From: Stutzerimonas stutzeri
Lineage (GTDB): Bacteria > Pseudomonadota > Gammaproteobacteria > Pseudomonadales > Pseudomonadaceae
Direction of reading: 5' to 3'
NCBI RefSeq assembly: GCF_009789555.1
Contig: NZ_CP046902.1
Location: forward strand, 3,736,001 to 3,800,000
Length of the DNA: 64,000 nt
Shown here: positions 8,396-17,841 of the stretch, in pieces
Numbering within the stretch: position 1 is the stretch's first letter
How the letters are laid out: each line of letters opens with the position of its first letter
Position numbers and translations under genes: made by a program
Notes under the pieces: generated by a model
Database searches by the model: none
What the model saw: only the letters and a program-made list of their open reading frames with translations
What the model was told of the DNA's origin: nothing

Positions 8396-9226
8396 TCACT
8401 GTCGCACCAAGCGGCCGTTGTGGGGCGAAATGGGCGTGGTGCTGCGGTAGGGGTTGATATCCAGCCCGCCGCGGCGGACATAACGGGCATGAACGCTCAA
8501 CCACTCCGGCGCAAGCAACCGCTGCACGTCCAGGAAAATGCGTTCCACGCATTGCTCGTGGAAGTCGGCGTGCTGACGGAAGCTCACCAGATAGGCAAGC
8601 AGGCTGCCGTGATCCAGCGCAGCCCCCCGATACTCGACCACCACCGTGCCCCAGTCTGGCTGGCCGGTCACGGGACAGTTCGATTTCAGCAGATGGCTGT
8701 GGAGGCATTCCTCGACCTGCCGGTCCGGGTCACAGCGCAGGAGATCGGGGCGCGGTGAGTCGTAATGACCGATGCTGACGTCCAGTTCATCGATGCAGCG
8801 TCCTCCCGGTGGCGCGATACCTTCCTGGGCGACGTCTTCCAGCGCGCGCAGGCGGACGCCCACGGCCTTGCCCGCCGCCGCCGACAGGTCCTCGACCATG
8901 ATGTCCCTGAGGGCATCCCGGCTTTCGAACACCGACTGGTTCAGCGAATTCAGATAGAGCTTGAACGACTTGGACTCGATGATGTTCGGCGAATCGGCCG
9001 GGATGCTGAACTCGCCAATCGCCACCACGGGCTTGCCGGACGGCAGCAACCAGGACAGCTCGTAGCAATTCCAGATGTCCACGCCGCGATACGGCAACGT
9101 GTCGGCCGTCAGCCCCAGCTCAGCCCATTTGGGCGCGCGCGGGATCGGAAACAGCTGCTCGGGACTGTAGGTCGCGACATAGGCGCTGGTCTTGCCCAGC
9201 GGTGACAGTTCGGCGGGGTGCTGCAT
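8396..9226 (-). CDS. queF: NADPH-dependent 7-cyano-7-deazaguanine reductase QueF
   Basis: A 276-residue long-form QueF that reduces preQ0 to preQ1 in queuosine tRNA biosynthesis. The QueF motif ESKSFKLYLNS (about 84-94), the thioimide-forming cysteine in SNCPVTGQPDWG (C184) and the following aspartate (D191) are present. Length fits the bimodular E. coli-type enzyme. The ATG at 9226 gives MQHPAELSPLG, the usual start. Other queuosine genes are not in this window. No preQ1 riboswitch-like element was recognised in the leader. Confidence 0.95.
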   Translation of the reverse strand: MQHPAELSPLGKTSAYVATYSPEQLFPIPRAPKWAELGLTADTLPYRGVDIWNCYELSWLLPSGKPVVAIGEFSIPADSPNIIESKSFKLYLNSLNQSVFESRDALRDIMVEDLSAAAGKAVGVRLRALEDVAQEGIAPPGGRCIDELDVSIGHYDSPRPDLLRCDPDRQVEECLHSHLLKSNCPVTGQPDWGTVVVEYRGAALDHGSLLAYLVSFRQHADFHEQCVERIFLDVQRLLAPEWLSVHARYVRRGGLDINPYRSTTPISPHNGRLVRQ

Positions 9227-9482
9227 GACGGGAACCTGTACGAAAAACGACCGCAAGTGTATCGGTTCGCGCCCCCTTTATCACCGCGAAATTGTCCGGC
9301 GGGCGCGACCGCGCTTCGTCGGTCGTGCCGTCCGTGGGCAATGCGCCGGACGCATCGGGCGCGTCTGCGAACGAGATTCGCCGCGCAGCGCGCCTCCCGC
9401 TGCTGGTGGTAACCGGGTCTGCTCAGTTCGATGTTTCGGTTTGCGGCCACTTAGCCCTCGTCGCCGGCCTTCCGCTGCGCGA

Positions 9483-10262
9483 TTACTGACGCATTCCACG
9501 GCCGCTCTTGAGCAACCGGATGCACCACAGGTACATCACCACCGCCGCCACGACCATGAAGCTGATGGCGATGCCGATGCGGATGTCCGAGACGCCGAGG
9601 ATGCCGTAGCGAAACGCATTGACCATGTGCAGGATGGGGTTGGCCAGCGACAACGTCTGCCAGAACGGCGACAACAGGTTGATCGAATAGAACACGCCGC
9701 CCAGGTAGGTCAGTGGCGTCAGCACGAAGGTCGGGATGATCGATATGTCATCGAAATTGCGCGCGAAGACCGCGTTGATGAAGCCGCCCAGCGCAAAAAT
9801 CGTCGAGGTCAGCGTGATGACCAGAAGCGTAACACCCAGATGGTGGACCTGCAGGTTGGTAAAGAACATCGACAGCAGCGTGACGATCAGCGCAACGGCC
9901 AACCCCCGCGTGATGCCGCCCAGCGCAAAACCGATGAGGATCACGTGAGGCGACACCGGCGAGACCAGCAGTTCTTCGATGGAGCGCTGGAACTTGCTGC
10001 TGAAAAAGCTCGAAACGACGTTGCTGTAGGAGTTGGTGATCACCGACATCATGATCAGCCCGGGCACGATGTACTCCATGTAGGTGAAGCCGCCCATCTC
10101 GCCGATTCGCGCGCCGATCAGATTTCCGAAAATGACGAAGTACAACACCATGGTGATGGCCGGGGGCAGCAGCGTCTGCGGCCAGATGCGCGTGTAGCGA
10201 CGAATTTCGCGATGCACGATGGTCTGCAGGGCGACCAGGTTGGGCCGCAATTCAGCGTTCAT
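9483..10262 (-). CDS. ABC-2 type transporter permease
   Basis: A 259-residue integral membrane protein with about six hydrophobic segments and the ABC-2 signature region (SFFSSKFQRSIEELLVSPVS, then GGVFYSINLLSPFWQTL). It forms an exporter with the ATPase encoded immediately upstream; its ATG overlaps that gene's TGA (ATGA), indicating coupled synthesis. This pair resembles the Pseudomonas PA2811-PA2812 / E. coli YadH-YadG exporters, whose substrate is not established. Confidence 0.92.
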   Translation of the reverse strand: MNAELRPNLVALQTIVHREIRRYTRIWPQTLLPPAITMVLYFVIFGNLIGARIGEMGGFTYMEYIVPGLIMMSVITNSYSNVVSSFFSSKFQRSIEELLVSPVSPHVILIGFALGGITRGLAVALIVTLLSMFFTNLQVHHLGVTLLVITLTSTIFALGGFINAVFARNFDDISIIPTFVLTPLTYLGGVFYSINLLSPFWQTLSLANPILHMVNAFRYGILGVSDIRIGIAISFMVVAAVVMYLWCIRLLKSGRGMRQ

Positions 10263-11191
10263 TTGGCCACCTTGGGCAGATTGTTCTCCACCATCGAAAC
10301 GAACAGCTCCTCCAGTCGATTGGTCTTGTTGCGCAGGCTCAGCACCTCGATGCCCTGCGCCGACAGCAGCCGAAACAGGTCTGTGATGCCCTGGCTCTTG
10401 TCCACCTGAACTTCCAGCGTGTGGTGATCGACCAGCCGCGCCGGATAGTTGTTGAGCTCCGGCGGCACCAGTTGCGATTCCTTCAGGTCGAGCAGGAAGG
10501 TCTCGACATGCAATTGCTTGAGCAGCTCGCGCATGCTCGTGTTCTTGACGATCTGGCCGTGGTCGATGATGCCGATGTTGCGACACAGTTGCTCGGCTTC
10601 CTCCAGATAATGCGTGGTGAGGATGATGGTGATGCCCTCACGGTTCAGCTCCGTCAGGAACGACCACATCGAGCGGCGCAGCTCGATATCCACGCCGGCG
10701 GTCGGCTCGTCGAGAATCAACAGGCGTGGGCGGTGGATAAGCGCGCGCGCAATCATCAGACGCCGCTTCATGCCGCCAGACAGCATGCGCGAGGACACAT
10801 CGCGCTTATCCCACAGGCCCAGCTGGTTGAGGTATTGCTCGGCGCGCTCCTTGGCTACCTTGGACGGGATACCGTAGTAGCCGGCCTGCGTGACGAGGAT
10901 ATCGAAGGCCTTTTCGAACTGGTTGAAGTTGAACTCCTGCGGCACCACGCCCAGGCAGCGTTTCAGCCCGGCAGGGTCGCGATCCAGATCATGGCCGAAC
11001 ACCTCGACCGTTCCGCCCGTCTTGTTCACCAGCGTGGACAGGATGCCGATGGTGGTGGATTTGCCGGCCCCGTTGGGGCCCAGCAGCGCAAAGAAATCGC
11101 CTTCGGCCACATCCAGATCGATGCCCTTGAGGGCTTCGAAACCGTTTCCGTAGACCTTGGTCAACTGCCGAATGGACAGAGCAGTACTCAT
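10259..11191 (-). CDS. ABC transporter ATP-binding protein (YadG-like)
   Basis: A 310-residue ATPase. Walker A GPNGAGKST, signature LSGGMKRRL and Walker B LLILDEPTAGVD are intact, followed by the switch histidine in TTHYLEEAE. The C-terminal 80 residues form the accessory domain seen in drug/polysaccharide export ATPases. It pairs with the permease it overlaps. The ATG at 11191 was preferred; a GTG four codons earlier is possible and neither has a strong ribosome site. Confidence 0.92.
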   Translation of the reverse strand: MSTALSIRQLTKVYGNGFEALKGIDLDVAEGDFFALLGPNGAGKSTTIGILSTLVNKTGGTVEVFGHDLDRDPAGLKRCLGVVPQEFNFNQFEKAFDILVTQAGYYGIPSKVAKERAEQYLNQLGLWDKRDVSSRMLSGGMKRRLMIARALIHRPRLLILDEPTAGVDIELRRSMWSFLTELNREGITIILTTHYLEEAEQLCRNIGIIDHGQIVKNTSMRELLKQLHVETFLLDLKESQLVPPELNNYPARLVDHHTLEVQVDKSQGITDLFRLLSAQGIEVLSLRNKTNRLEELFVSMVENNLPKVAK

Positions 11192-11492
11192 AAGAATGCA
11201 CACAACGCGGAGAGATTCAGACTAGATAAGGGCAGCATCGATCGATTGCAACCGCGACGCGCGTTCGGCGAAGAACAACCGGCCGGAAAGCACCGTGCCG
11301 ATCGAGTCGGCCGCACCCGAGCGCCGTGCACGCCGGATTGGCAGAATGCGTCGAGCCTCGGGCCGCTCATTGATCGGCCGCCGTCCGGCCCGGTCATCAC
11401 TTGAAACCAATCGCGTCAACCGGTCCCTTCTCCCGCCTCGCCGCGACAGCCTATGCTCAAGCAGCACGTCACTCGCTCAACAAGGAAACCTC
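11192..11492. other. Divergent intergenic region, exporter / fadE
   Basis: About 300 bases between the leftward exporter and rightward fadE. A single GAAAC (11402-11406) resembles half of a PsrA site, but no matching GTTTC follows at the right spacing. An AAGGA ribosome site lies just before fadE. No gene, RNA or terminator is recognisable. Confidence 0.5.
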
Positions 11493-13940
11493 ATGACCCT
11501 GCTCTGGCTGCTCGTGTTACTGCTTGGCATTGCCGTGATCGCCCACTTACGTCTTTCACCTGTGCCCGCGCTGGCGATAGTCGCGGCGTACCTGGTGCTC
11601 ATGGGTAGCGCCGACGAAACCCCGACCTGGCTGATGGTGATCCTCTGGCTCGTCCTGATCGCCGTAGCGGTACCGCTGCTGGTCGCCGACCTGCGTATCA
11701 AATATTTCAGCGGCCCCATGTTCGACTGGTTCAAGAAGGTCCTGCCGCCCATTTCCGATACCGAACGCGACGCCATCGACGCCGGCAGTGTCTGGTGGGA
11801 CGGTGAGCTGTTCAGTGGGCGACCGAACTGGGACACCCTCCTCGGCTACCCCAAGGCGACGCTCACCGAAGAAGAGCAGGCGTTCATCGATGGCCCGACA
11901 GAGACCTTGTGCGCGATGGTCAGCGACTGGGACATTGGCCAACGCCTGGACCTGCCGCAGGAGGCGTGGGATTACATCAAGGCAGAAGGCTTCTTCGCCC
12001 TGATCATCCCCAAGGAATACGGCGGCAAGGGCTTCTCGGCCTATGCCCATTCGCAGATCGTGATGAAGCTGGCCACGCGCAGCGGTGACCTCGCCAGCAC
12101 CGTGATGGTGCCCAACTCGCTCGGGCCCGCCGAACTGCTGATGCACTACGGTACCGAGCAACAGCGCAACCATTACCTGCCGCGTCTGGCCAACGGCACA
12201 GACATTCCCTGCTTCGCCCTGACCGGCCCCTATGCCGGCTCCGACGCCGGCGCGATGAATGACAGCGGTGTGATCTGCAAAGGCCAATGGCAGGGTGAAG
12301 AAGTCATCGGTCTGCGCCTGAACTGGGAAAAACGCTACATCACGCTGGGGCCGGTCGCGACCCTGCTGGGCGTCGCGTTCAAGACATACGACCCCGAACA
12401 CCTGCTCGGCGATCAGGAAGAGCTGGGCATCAGCCTCGCGCTGATCCCCACCGACACGACCGGCGTCGAGATCGGCCGGCGTCACCTTCCCCTGGGCGCC
12501 GCGTTCATGAACGGGCCGAACTGGGGCAAGGACGTTTTCGTGCCGCTCGATGCCATCATCGGTGGCAGTGAGATGATCGGCAAAGGCTGGATGATGCTGA
12601 TGAACTGCCTGTCCGTCGGCCGTTCCATCTCGCTGCCGGCGACCGGCGTCAGCGCCGCGAAAACCTGCAGCTACGTCAGTGGCCGCTACGCGCAAATCCG
12701 CGAGCAGTTCAACGTGCCGCTGGCCGCGTTCGAGGGCATTCAGGAACCGCTCGCGCGCATCGGTGGCAATGCCTGGCTGATGGACAGTGCCCGCATCCTC
12801 ACGGCCAACGCGGTCGACCTGGGCGAGAAACCTTCGGTCCTCTCGGCCATTCTCAAGTATCACCTGACCGAACGTGGCCGGGCCTGTGTCACCGACGCCA
12901 TGGACATTCACGGCGGCAAGGGCATCATCATGGGCCCGAACAACTACCTGGGCCGTCTGTGGTTATCGGCGCCGATCTCCATCACGGTCGAAGGCGCGAA
13001 TATCCTCTCGCGCAATCTGATGATCTTCGGGCAGGGCGCGATTCGTTGCCATCCCTTCGTATTGCGCGAGATGGAGCTGGTGCACGAGCCCGACCGCGAT
13101 GCGGCGGTGAAGAAGTTCGACACCTTGCTGATGCAGCACATCGGTTTCGCTGTCAGCAACACCGCCAGCACGTTGGTACTCGGGCTGACATTCGGCCTCT
13201 TTGGCAAAGCCCCAGGCACCGCGCTGACCCAGCCGTACTTCCGTGCGCTGGATCGGATAGCGGCCGCCTTCGCGATGCTCGCGGACCTGTCGATGATGCT
13301 GCTCGGTGGCGAACTCAAGCGCCGCGAACGGCTGTCGGCACGCCTCGGCGATGTCCTCAGTCATCTGTATCTGGCCTCCGCCGCGCTCAAGCGCTACCAC
13401 GACCTTGGCCAACCGGGCGAGCAAGAGCCGCTGCTGCGCTGGGCGCTGGAGGATTGCCTGTGCAAGGCCGAGCAGGCGTTGGCCGGCACCCTGAGCAACT
13501 TCCCCAACCGCTGGCTTGGTCACGCGCTACACCTGCTGGTCTTCCCGTTCGGTGCACGACACAAAGGTCCCTCCGATGCGCTGGATGCGGAAGTCGCCGC
13601 CATCCTCGGGCGTCCGGAAGGTGACCCGGCGCTGGAGCAGATTCTCGACGGCATTTACCGCCCGGCCAGTGCTGATGAGGCCTTAGGTGCGCTGCGTGAG
13701 GCATTCGACACGCTCGCCCTCGCGCAGCCGCTGCACAAGAAGCTGCACAGGGCCCTCAAGGCTGGAGACTTCACACCCGGTGCTGGCGAGAACCCGATCG
13801 ATGCTGCCCTGGCTGCCGGCGTACTCGATGCGCACGAAGCACAGCAATTGACCGCCGCTGAAGCCGCCCGCCGCAAGGTGATCGACGTCGACGACTTCAC
13901 CAAGGAGCAGCTGGAACCGAGCCCCGACAAGGTCCGCTGA
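11493..13940 (+). CDS. fadE: Acyl-CoA dehydrogenase FadE (long form)
   Basis: An 815-residue enzyme, the size of E. coli FadE (814), catalysing the first oxidation of fatty-acid beta-oxidation. The N terminus (about residues 1-75) has two or three hydrophobic segments that probably anchor it to the inner membrane. The dehydrogenase domain follows (FALIIPKEYGGKGFSAYAHS, CFALTGPYAGSD) and a C-terminal DUF1974-type region completes it. The ATG at 11493 has CAAGGA seven bases upstream; the frame extends 66 codons further upstream without a plausible start. It is monocistronic. The electron acceptor gene (etfAB) is not in the window. Confidence 0.95.
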   Translation: MTLLWLLVLLLGIAVIAHLRLSPVPALAIVAAYLVLMGSADETPTWLMVILWLVLIAVAVPLLVADLRIKYFSGPMFDWFKKVLPPISDTERDAIDAGSVWWDGELFSGRPNWDTLLGYPKATLTEEEQAFIDGPTETLCAMVSDWDIGQRLDLPQEAWDYIKAEGFFALIIPKEYGGKGFSAYAHSQIVMKLATRSGDLASTVMVPNSLGPAELLMHYGTEQQRNHYLPRLANGTDIPCFALTGPYAGSDAGAMNDSGVICKGQWQGEEVIGLRLNWEKRYITLGPVATLLGVAFKTYDPEHLLGDQEELGISLALIPTDTTGVEIGRRHLPLGAAFMNGPNWGKDVFVPLDAIIGGSEMIGKGWMMLMNCLSVGRSISLPATGVSAAKTCSYVSGRYAQIREQFNVPLAAFEGIQEPLARIGGNAWLMDSARILTANAVDLGEKPSVLSAILKYHLTERGRACVTDAMDIHGGKGIIMGPNNYLGRLWLSAPISITVEGANILSRNLMIFGQGAIRCHPFVLREMELVHEPDRDAAVKKFDTLLMQHIGFAVSNTASTLVLGLTFGLFGKAPGTALTQPYFRALDRIAAAFAMLADLSMMLLGGELKRRERLSARLGDVLSHLYLASAALKRYHDLGQPGEQEPLLRWALEDCLCKAEQALAGTLSNFPNRWLGHALHLLVFPFGARHKGPSDALDAEVAAILGRPEGDPALEQILDGIYRPASADEALGALREAFDTLALAQPLHKKLHRALKAGDFTPGAGENPIDAALAAGVLDAHEAQQLTAAEAARRKVIDVDDFTKEQLEPSPDKVR

Positions 13941-13949
13941 GCCGACCGC

Positions 13950-14012
13950 CGGGTTAATTGTCGAACCCCGAGGTTGCCTTCGAGTCAACTGGAGAGGTCC
14001 ACAATTAACCCG
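13950..14012. repeat. Perfect 12-bp inverted repeat, 39-base spacer
   Basis: CGGGTTAATTGT (13950-13961) and ACAATTAACCCG (14001-14012) are exact reverse complements. They lie between fadE and the PA2817-family gene, ending 44 bases before its start. The spacer contains a smaller AACC...GGTT hairpin. It may be a pair of operator half-sites or a long RNA stem-loop; no U-tract follows, so it is not a classical terminator. Confidence 0.6.
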
Positions 14013-14056
14013 CGCGGCGCTTATACTCCCGCGCCCTAACCCGACACAGGTGAACC

Positions 14057-14464
14057 ATGGGCAATCCCTATCACGATCACAACCTGGCACTTCTGGCCCA
14101 TCTGCGCGGCATTCTGCTGGCCATGGGGGAAACCGAACAGGTATCCGAAGAAAGCCATGCGCTGTTCCTCGAACGCTTCGATGAACTGATCATGAACCTG
14201 CAGAACGTGCCCGAAGAGCGCCATATGGGGCAGGACATGATCTGTCAGGTGTTCCATCGCTACCCGCAAATAGCCCACCTGGTCCCGCGTGACCTGCTGT
14301 GGTTTTTCGGCGGCGACTGCCTGCATTTCATGCCGGATGAGGAGATCGAGATTTTCCAGCGGCTGGAAGAGCGTCGCTACGAAGCCGAGCAGAACGAAGA
14401 GCCCTTCGACTGGAACATGGAAAAGCAGCTGCTGAGCATGCCGGAAGAGAGTCCGCGGCACTGA
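14057..14464 (+). CDS. PA2817-family conserved hypothetical protein
   Basis: A 135-residue acidic soluble protein starting MGNPYHDHNLALL. It contains LVPRDLLWFFGGDCLHFMPDEE, typical of the small Pseudomonas family named after PA2817, which likewise follows fadE. No catalytic motif or function is known. A rho-independent terminator follows about 90 bases after the stop. Confidence 0.8.
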   Translation: MGNPYHDHNLALLAHLRGILLAMGETEQVSEESHALFLERFDELIMNLQNVPEERHMGQDMICQVFHRYPQIAHLVPRDLLWFFGGDCLHFMPDEEIEIFQRLEERRYEAEQNEEPFDWNMEKQLLSMPEESPRH

Positions 14465-14554
14465 GCCTGCGAGCCGACGCCCCGATGCGGTGAGCATTCA
14501 TCGCTTCGCCCCGAAGTCGGGGCTCCCACGATTGAATAGTGTTCGTTTCGAAGC

Positions 14555-14586
14555 AGAGCCGCATGCCCCCAGCACGCGGCTCTTTT
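14555..14586 (+). terminator. Rho-independent terminator
   Basis: AGAGCCGC (14555-14562) pairs with GCGGCTCT (14576-14583) in a perfect 8-bp GC-rich stem with a 13-base loop, followed by TTT. It ends transcription of the PA2817-family gene and lies just past the converging dctP stop. Confidence 0.75.
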
Positions 14587-14590
14587 CGAC

Positions 14591-15580
14591 TTACGGTTGG
14601 TTGGCCGCCTCGGCGGCTTTGATCAGATCGGCTCCGATCTCGTTTTCGAACTTCTTCCACACCGGCCGCATGGCCTCGCGCCATTGCGCACGCTGCTCCG
14701 GAGTCAATTGAATGCTCTCGGTCTTGCCTGACTCGGCGATGGTGCGCTTGGCCGTCTGGTTGAGCTGATCGGCCTGACGATTCACCTCGGCGGTCACTTC
14801 GACCATGATCTGCTCCAGCTCGCTGCGCACGTCGTCGGGCAGGCCTTTCCAGAACGTGGTGTTGGTGATGACCATATAATCGATCAAGCCGTGATCGGAC
14901 TCGGTGATGTATTTCTGTACTTCATGCACCTTCTGGCTCTCGTAGTTCGACCAGGTGTTCTCGGTACCGTTGACGACGCCCGTCTGCAGGCCTTGATAGA
15001 CCTCCGCGAAGCTCATCTTGCGTGGGTTCGCGCGCACGGCCTTGAACTGCTCCTCGAGCACCTGCGACGCCTGCACGCGGAACTTGAGGCCCCGAGCATC
15101 GCTCGGCTCGCGGAGCGGTTTGTTCGCCGACATCTGTTTGGTGCCGTTGTGCCAATAGGCCAGCCCCGTGATGTTCTTGTCTTCCATCGACGTCAGTAGC
15201 GCCTTGCCCTGCGGACTGCTCTGGAAGCGGTCAGCGGCAGCCAGGTCGTCGAACAGGAACGGCAGGTCATAGATCTGGATCGCTTTGGCGTAATGTTCGA
15301 ACTTCGCCAGCGATGGCGCCAACATGTGCACGTCACCCAGCAGCAGGGCTTCCATTTCCTTGCCGTCGCCGAACAACGAAGAGTTGGGGTAGACCTCGAC
15401 CTTCACCTTGTCGGGCAAGCGTTCCTCAGCCAGCTTCTTGAACAACAGAGCGCCCTGTCCCTTGGGCGTGTTGTCCGCAACCACGTGGGAGAACTTGATG
15501 GTGATCGGCTCCGCCTGGGCAAGGCCGACGAGAGAAAGCGAAAGCGCGCAGGCGAGCGCCTTTAGACTGGTTTTCAACAT
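14591..15580 (-). CDS. TRAP transporter solute-binding protein, DctP family (orphan)
   Basis: A 329-residue periplasmic receptor with a signal peptide ending AQA (cleaved before EPITIKF). The DctP fold is clear: NSSLFGDGKEMEALLLGDVHM, then GLKFRVQASQVLEEQFKAV with the arginine that binds the substrate carboxylate, then EVYQGLQTGVVNGTENTW. In the P. aeruginosa itaconate cluster this gene is followed by the DctQ and DctM membrane subunits. Here the next gene is the convergent PA2817-family gene and no dctQ or dctM exists in the window. It is the last gene of the itaconate operon, 56 bases after ccl. It likely binds itaconate or a related C5 dicarboxylate and must use permease subunits encoded elsewhere, or be non-functional. 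Confidence 0.9.
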   Translation of the reverse strand: MLKTSLKALACALSLSLVGLAQAEPITIKFSHVVADNTPKGQGALLFKKLAEERLPDKVKVEVYPNSSLFGDGKEMEALLLGDVHMLAPSLAKFEHYAKAIQIYDLPFLFDDLAAADRFQSSPQGKALLTSMEDKNITGLAYWHNGTKQMSANKPLREPSDARGLKFRVQASQVLEEQFKAVRANPRKMSFAEVYQGLQTGVVNGTENTWSNYESQKVHEVQKYITESDHGLIDYMVITNTTFWKGLPDDVRSELEQIMVEVTAEVNRQADQLNQTAKRTIAESGKTESIQLTPEQRAQWREAMRPVWKKFENEIGADLIKAAEAANQP

Positions 15581-15636
15581 TTCGGTAGTACCCCTTTTGT
15601 TTTTGTCGGTTGGTACGTTTGCCGCGATGGCAGCGA

Positions 15637-16464
15637 TCAGGGAACCGCTTGCCCGGCACGTTGCAACAGGCGGCGGGCGCGGCCGAGCACCGGGGCGTCG
15701 ACCATCTGTCCGTCCACCACGAAGACCCCATCGCCGGATGCGCCGGCCACGAGGACGCGTTGCGCCCAGGCCAGCTCATCGGCGCTGGGCATCAGCGTTT
15801 CGTGCACCACAGCCACCTGGCTGGGGTGAATGCACAGCAGCCCGCCGAAGCCCATGTCTCGGGCGTCGCCGGTCATTCGGGCCAAGCCATGCAAATCCTT
15901 GATATCGGGGAACACACTGTCGAGCGGCGGTGCGAGATTCGCCAGTCGCGACTGCAACAACAGCGCGTAGCGAGCCTGGTCGAGCATGCGCTCGGCCCCT
16001 GGCGTACCACTGGCCAGCCCGAGGTCCAGGCCCAGGTCCAGCGCGCCGAATGACAACCGCTCGACACCCTCGGCCGCGGCGATTTCAGGTAGCGCAACCA
16101 GCCCATGAGCGCTTTCGATGATCGGCCAGACTGGCTTGCCAACGGCCGCAACCATCGCCACCTGGGCCGCATTCTCCACCTTGGGCAACAGCACACCGAT
16201 CACCCCGGCAAAGGCCGCGCAGACCTTCAGGTCTTCGGCATGCTGCGCGTGCCCGGCTGCGTTGACGCGCACCAGCACACGCGCCGACGGATCGGTGGCG
16301 AGAAAGCCTGCCAGATGCCCGCGCGCCTGATCCTTGAGGTTCTCCGCCACGGCATCTTCGAGATCGACGATGACCACGTCGGCGCCGGACGCCAGTGCCT
16401 TGGGAATCCGATCCGGGCGCGTGGCGGGAACGAACAATGCGGAACGGATGATGCCTGGATTCAT
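15637..16464 (-). CDS. ccl: Citramalyl-CoA lyase (HpcH/HpaI / CitE-like)
   Basis: A 275-residue CitE-like lyase. It shows LFVPATRPDRI at the start, the metal-binding VIVDLEDAV (about 31-39), LVRVNA, LLPKVENA and a C-terminal CIHPSQV segment. In itaconate catabolism the enzyme splits (S)-citramalyl-CoA into acetyl-CoA and pyruvate. The identification as Ccl rests on its family plus its place 39 bases downstream of the CoA transferase and within the ict-ich cluster. Confidence 0.88.
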   Translation of the reverse strand: MNPGIIRSALFVPATRPDRIPKALASGADVVIVDLEDAVAENLKDQARGHLAGFLATDPSARVLVRVNAAGHAQHAEDLKVCAAFAGVIGVLLPKVENAAQVAMVAAVGKPVWPIIESAHGLVALPEIAAAEGVERLSFGALDLGLDLGLASGTPGAERMLDQARYALLLQSRLANLAPPLDSVFPDIKDLHGLARMTGDARDMGFGGLLCIHPSQVAVVHETLMPSADELAWAQRVLVAGASGDGVFVVDGQMVDAPVLGRARRLLQRAGQAVP

Positions 16465-16503
16465 GTCGGTTCTCTTGGTCTGGAGTCTGGTCGTCAGGCG
16501 CGC

Positions 16504-17709
16504 CTACACCGCACCCTGCTCGTGCAGCCGCTGGATATCCGCTGGCGCGTAGCCGAGTTCGGCGAGCAGTGCATCGGTGTGCTGGCCGAGGGCGGGAATC
16601 GGGTCCATGCGCGGCGTGAAAGCGGCGTTGCGCCCCGGCGGCAGTAACGCTGGCAGGCGTCCGGACGGGCTGTCCACTTCACTCCAGCGCTGGCGAGCCA
16701 TGAGTTGCGGGTGCGTCCAGACGCCCGCCATGTCGTTGACGTGAGCATTGGCGATGGAAGCCGCTTCCAGGCGCTCGATCACCTGTTCGGCGGTCAATGA
16801 CGAAAACGCCTCGACAATGATCGCGCGCAGCGTCGAGCGATTCTCCGACCGCTTGAAGTTGGCGGAAAAACGTTCGTCATCCGCCAGCTCGGGTTGCAGC
16901 AGAACCTTCTCGCAGAACATCTGCCACTCGCGTTCATTCTGCAGGCCGAGCATGACCGTACCGCCGCCTCCCGTCGGGAATGGCCCATAGGGGTAGATGG
17001 TGGCGTGCGCGGCGCCAGCGCGCGGAGGCGGCGGCGCCCCGTCGTAGGCGTAGTACAGCGGGTAGCCCATCCACTCCACCAGACTTTCGAGCATGCTGAC
17101 GTCGACGCGGCTGCCCTCTCCGGTCTTGTCGCGCAGCATCAGTGCAGAAAGCACGCCGGTGTAGGCATACATGCCCGCCGCGATGTCGGCAATCGAGCAA
17201 CCGGCCTTGGCCATTTCGGTTTCACCCGGCCCGCCGGTCACCGACAGAAAACCGCCTTCGCTCTGGATCAGCAGGTCATACGCCTTTTTCTGCTCGTACG
17301 GGCCGCCTTCGCCATAGCCTGAAATGTCGCAGACAATCAGCCTTGGAAAGCGCTGGTGCAGCGCTTCGAACGACAACCCCATGCGCGCCGCCGCGCCCGG
17401 CGCAAGGTTCTGCACCAGCACATCGGCGTTGCTCAGCAATTGTTCGAGGACCTTGCCGGCAGCATCCTGCTTCACGTCGAGCGTCAGGCTTTCCTTCGAA
17501 CGGTTGGTCCAGACGAAATGTGAGGCCAGGCCATCGACGCGCTCATCGTAGCCGCGTGCGAAGTCGCCGGAACCGGGCCGTTCGATCTTGATCACCCGAG
17601 CCCCGAGGTCCGCCAGTTGGCGCGTACAGAACGGCGCGGCGATGGCGTGTTCGAGGCTGACCACGGTGATGCCATCGAGCGGGCGGGGTTTGGCTGTGGT
17701 ATCGGTCAT
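16504..17709 (-). CDS. ict: Itaconate CoA-transferase (CaiB/BaiF, class III)
   Basis: A 401-residue class III CoA-transferase that activates itaconate, probably from succinyl-CoA. The N-terminal ITVVSLEHAIAAPFCTRQLADLGARVIKIERPGSGD block and the catalytic aspartate in GCSIADIAAG (D175) are intact. The ATG at 17709 has ACAGGAA upstream; an ATG five codons earlier is possible. The position between ccl and the MmgE/PrpD gene and the match to PA0882 order support the itaconate role. The other candidate substrate is methylsuccinate. Confidence 0.88.
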   Translation of the reverse strand: MTDTTAKPRPLDGITVVSLEHAIAAPFCTRQLADLGARVIKIERPGSGDFARGYDERVDGLASHFVWTNRSKESLTLDVKQDAAGKVLEQLLSNADVLVQNLAPGAAARMGLSFEALHQRFPRLIVCDISGYGEGGPYEQKKAYDLLIQSEGGFLSVTGGPGETEMAKAGCSIADIAAGMYAYTGVLSALMLRDKTGEGSRVDVSMLESLVEWMGYPLYYAYDGAPPPPRAGAAHATIYPYGPFPTGGGGTVMLGLQNEREWQMFCEKVLLQPELADDERFSANFKRSENRSTLRAIIVEAFSSLTAEQVIERLEAASIANAHVNDMAGVWTHPQLMARQRWSEVDSPSGRLPALLPPGRNAAFTPRMDPIPALGQHTDALLAELGYAPADIQRLHEQGAV

Positions 17710-17841
17710 ATCGGTTCCTGTCAATTCGAATCAGTCGTCAGTCGATGGCGCTTCCTGCATCCCCCGGATGCCGTTCGCTGGATCGCCAGGGTCCAGCAGA
17801 GTGGCGTTTCGTCCTTTGCACGCCGCCAGAACAGCCGGCGT

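Noticed and set aside
9227..9482. preQ1 riboswitch or RNA leader before queF
   Set aside because: No aptamer-like stem followed by an A-rich tail could be found directly upstream of the start; nothing else in this gap is recognisable.
11402..11406. PsrA fatty-acid operator before fadE
   Set aside because: Only one GAAAC half-site is present; the required downstream GTTTC is missing.
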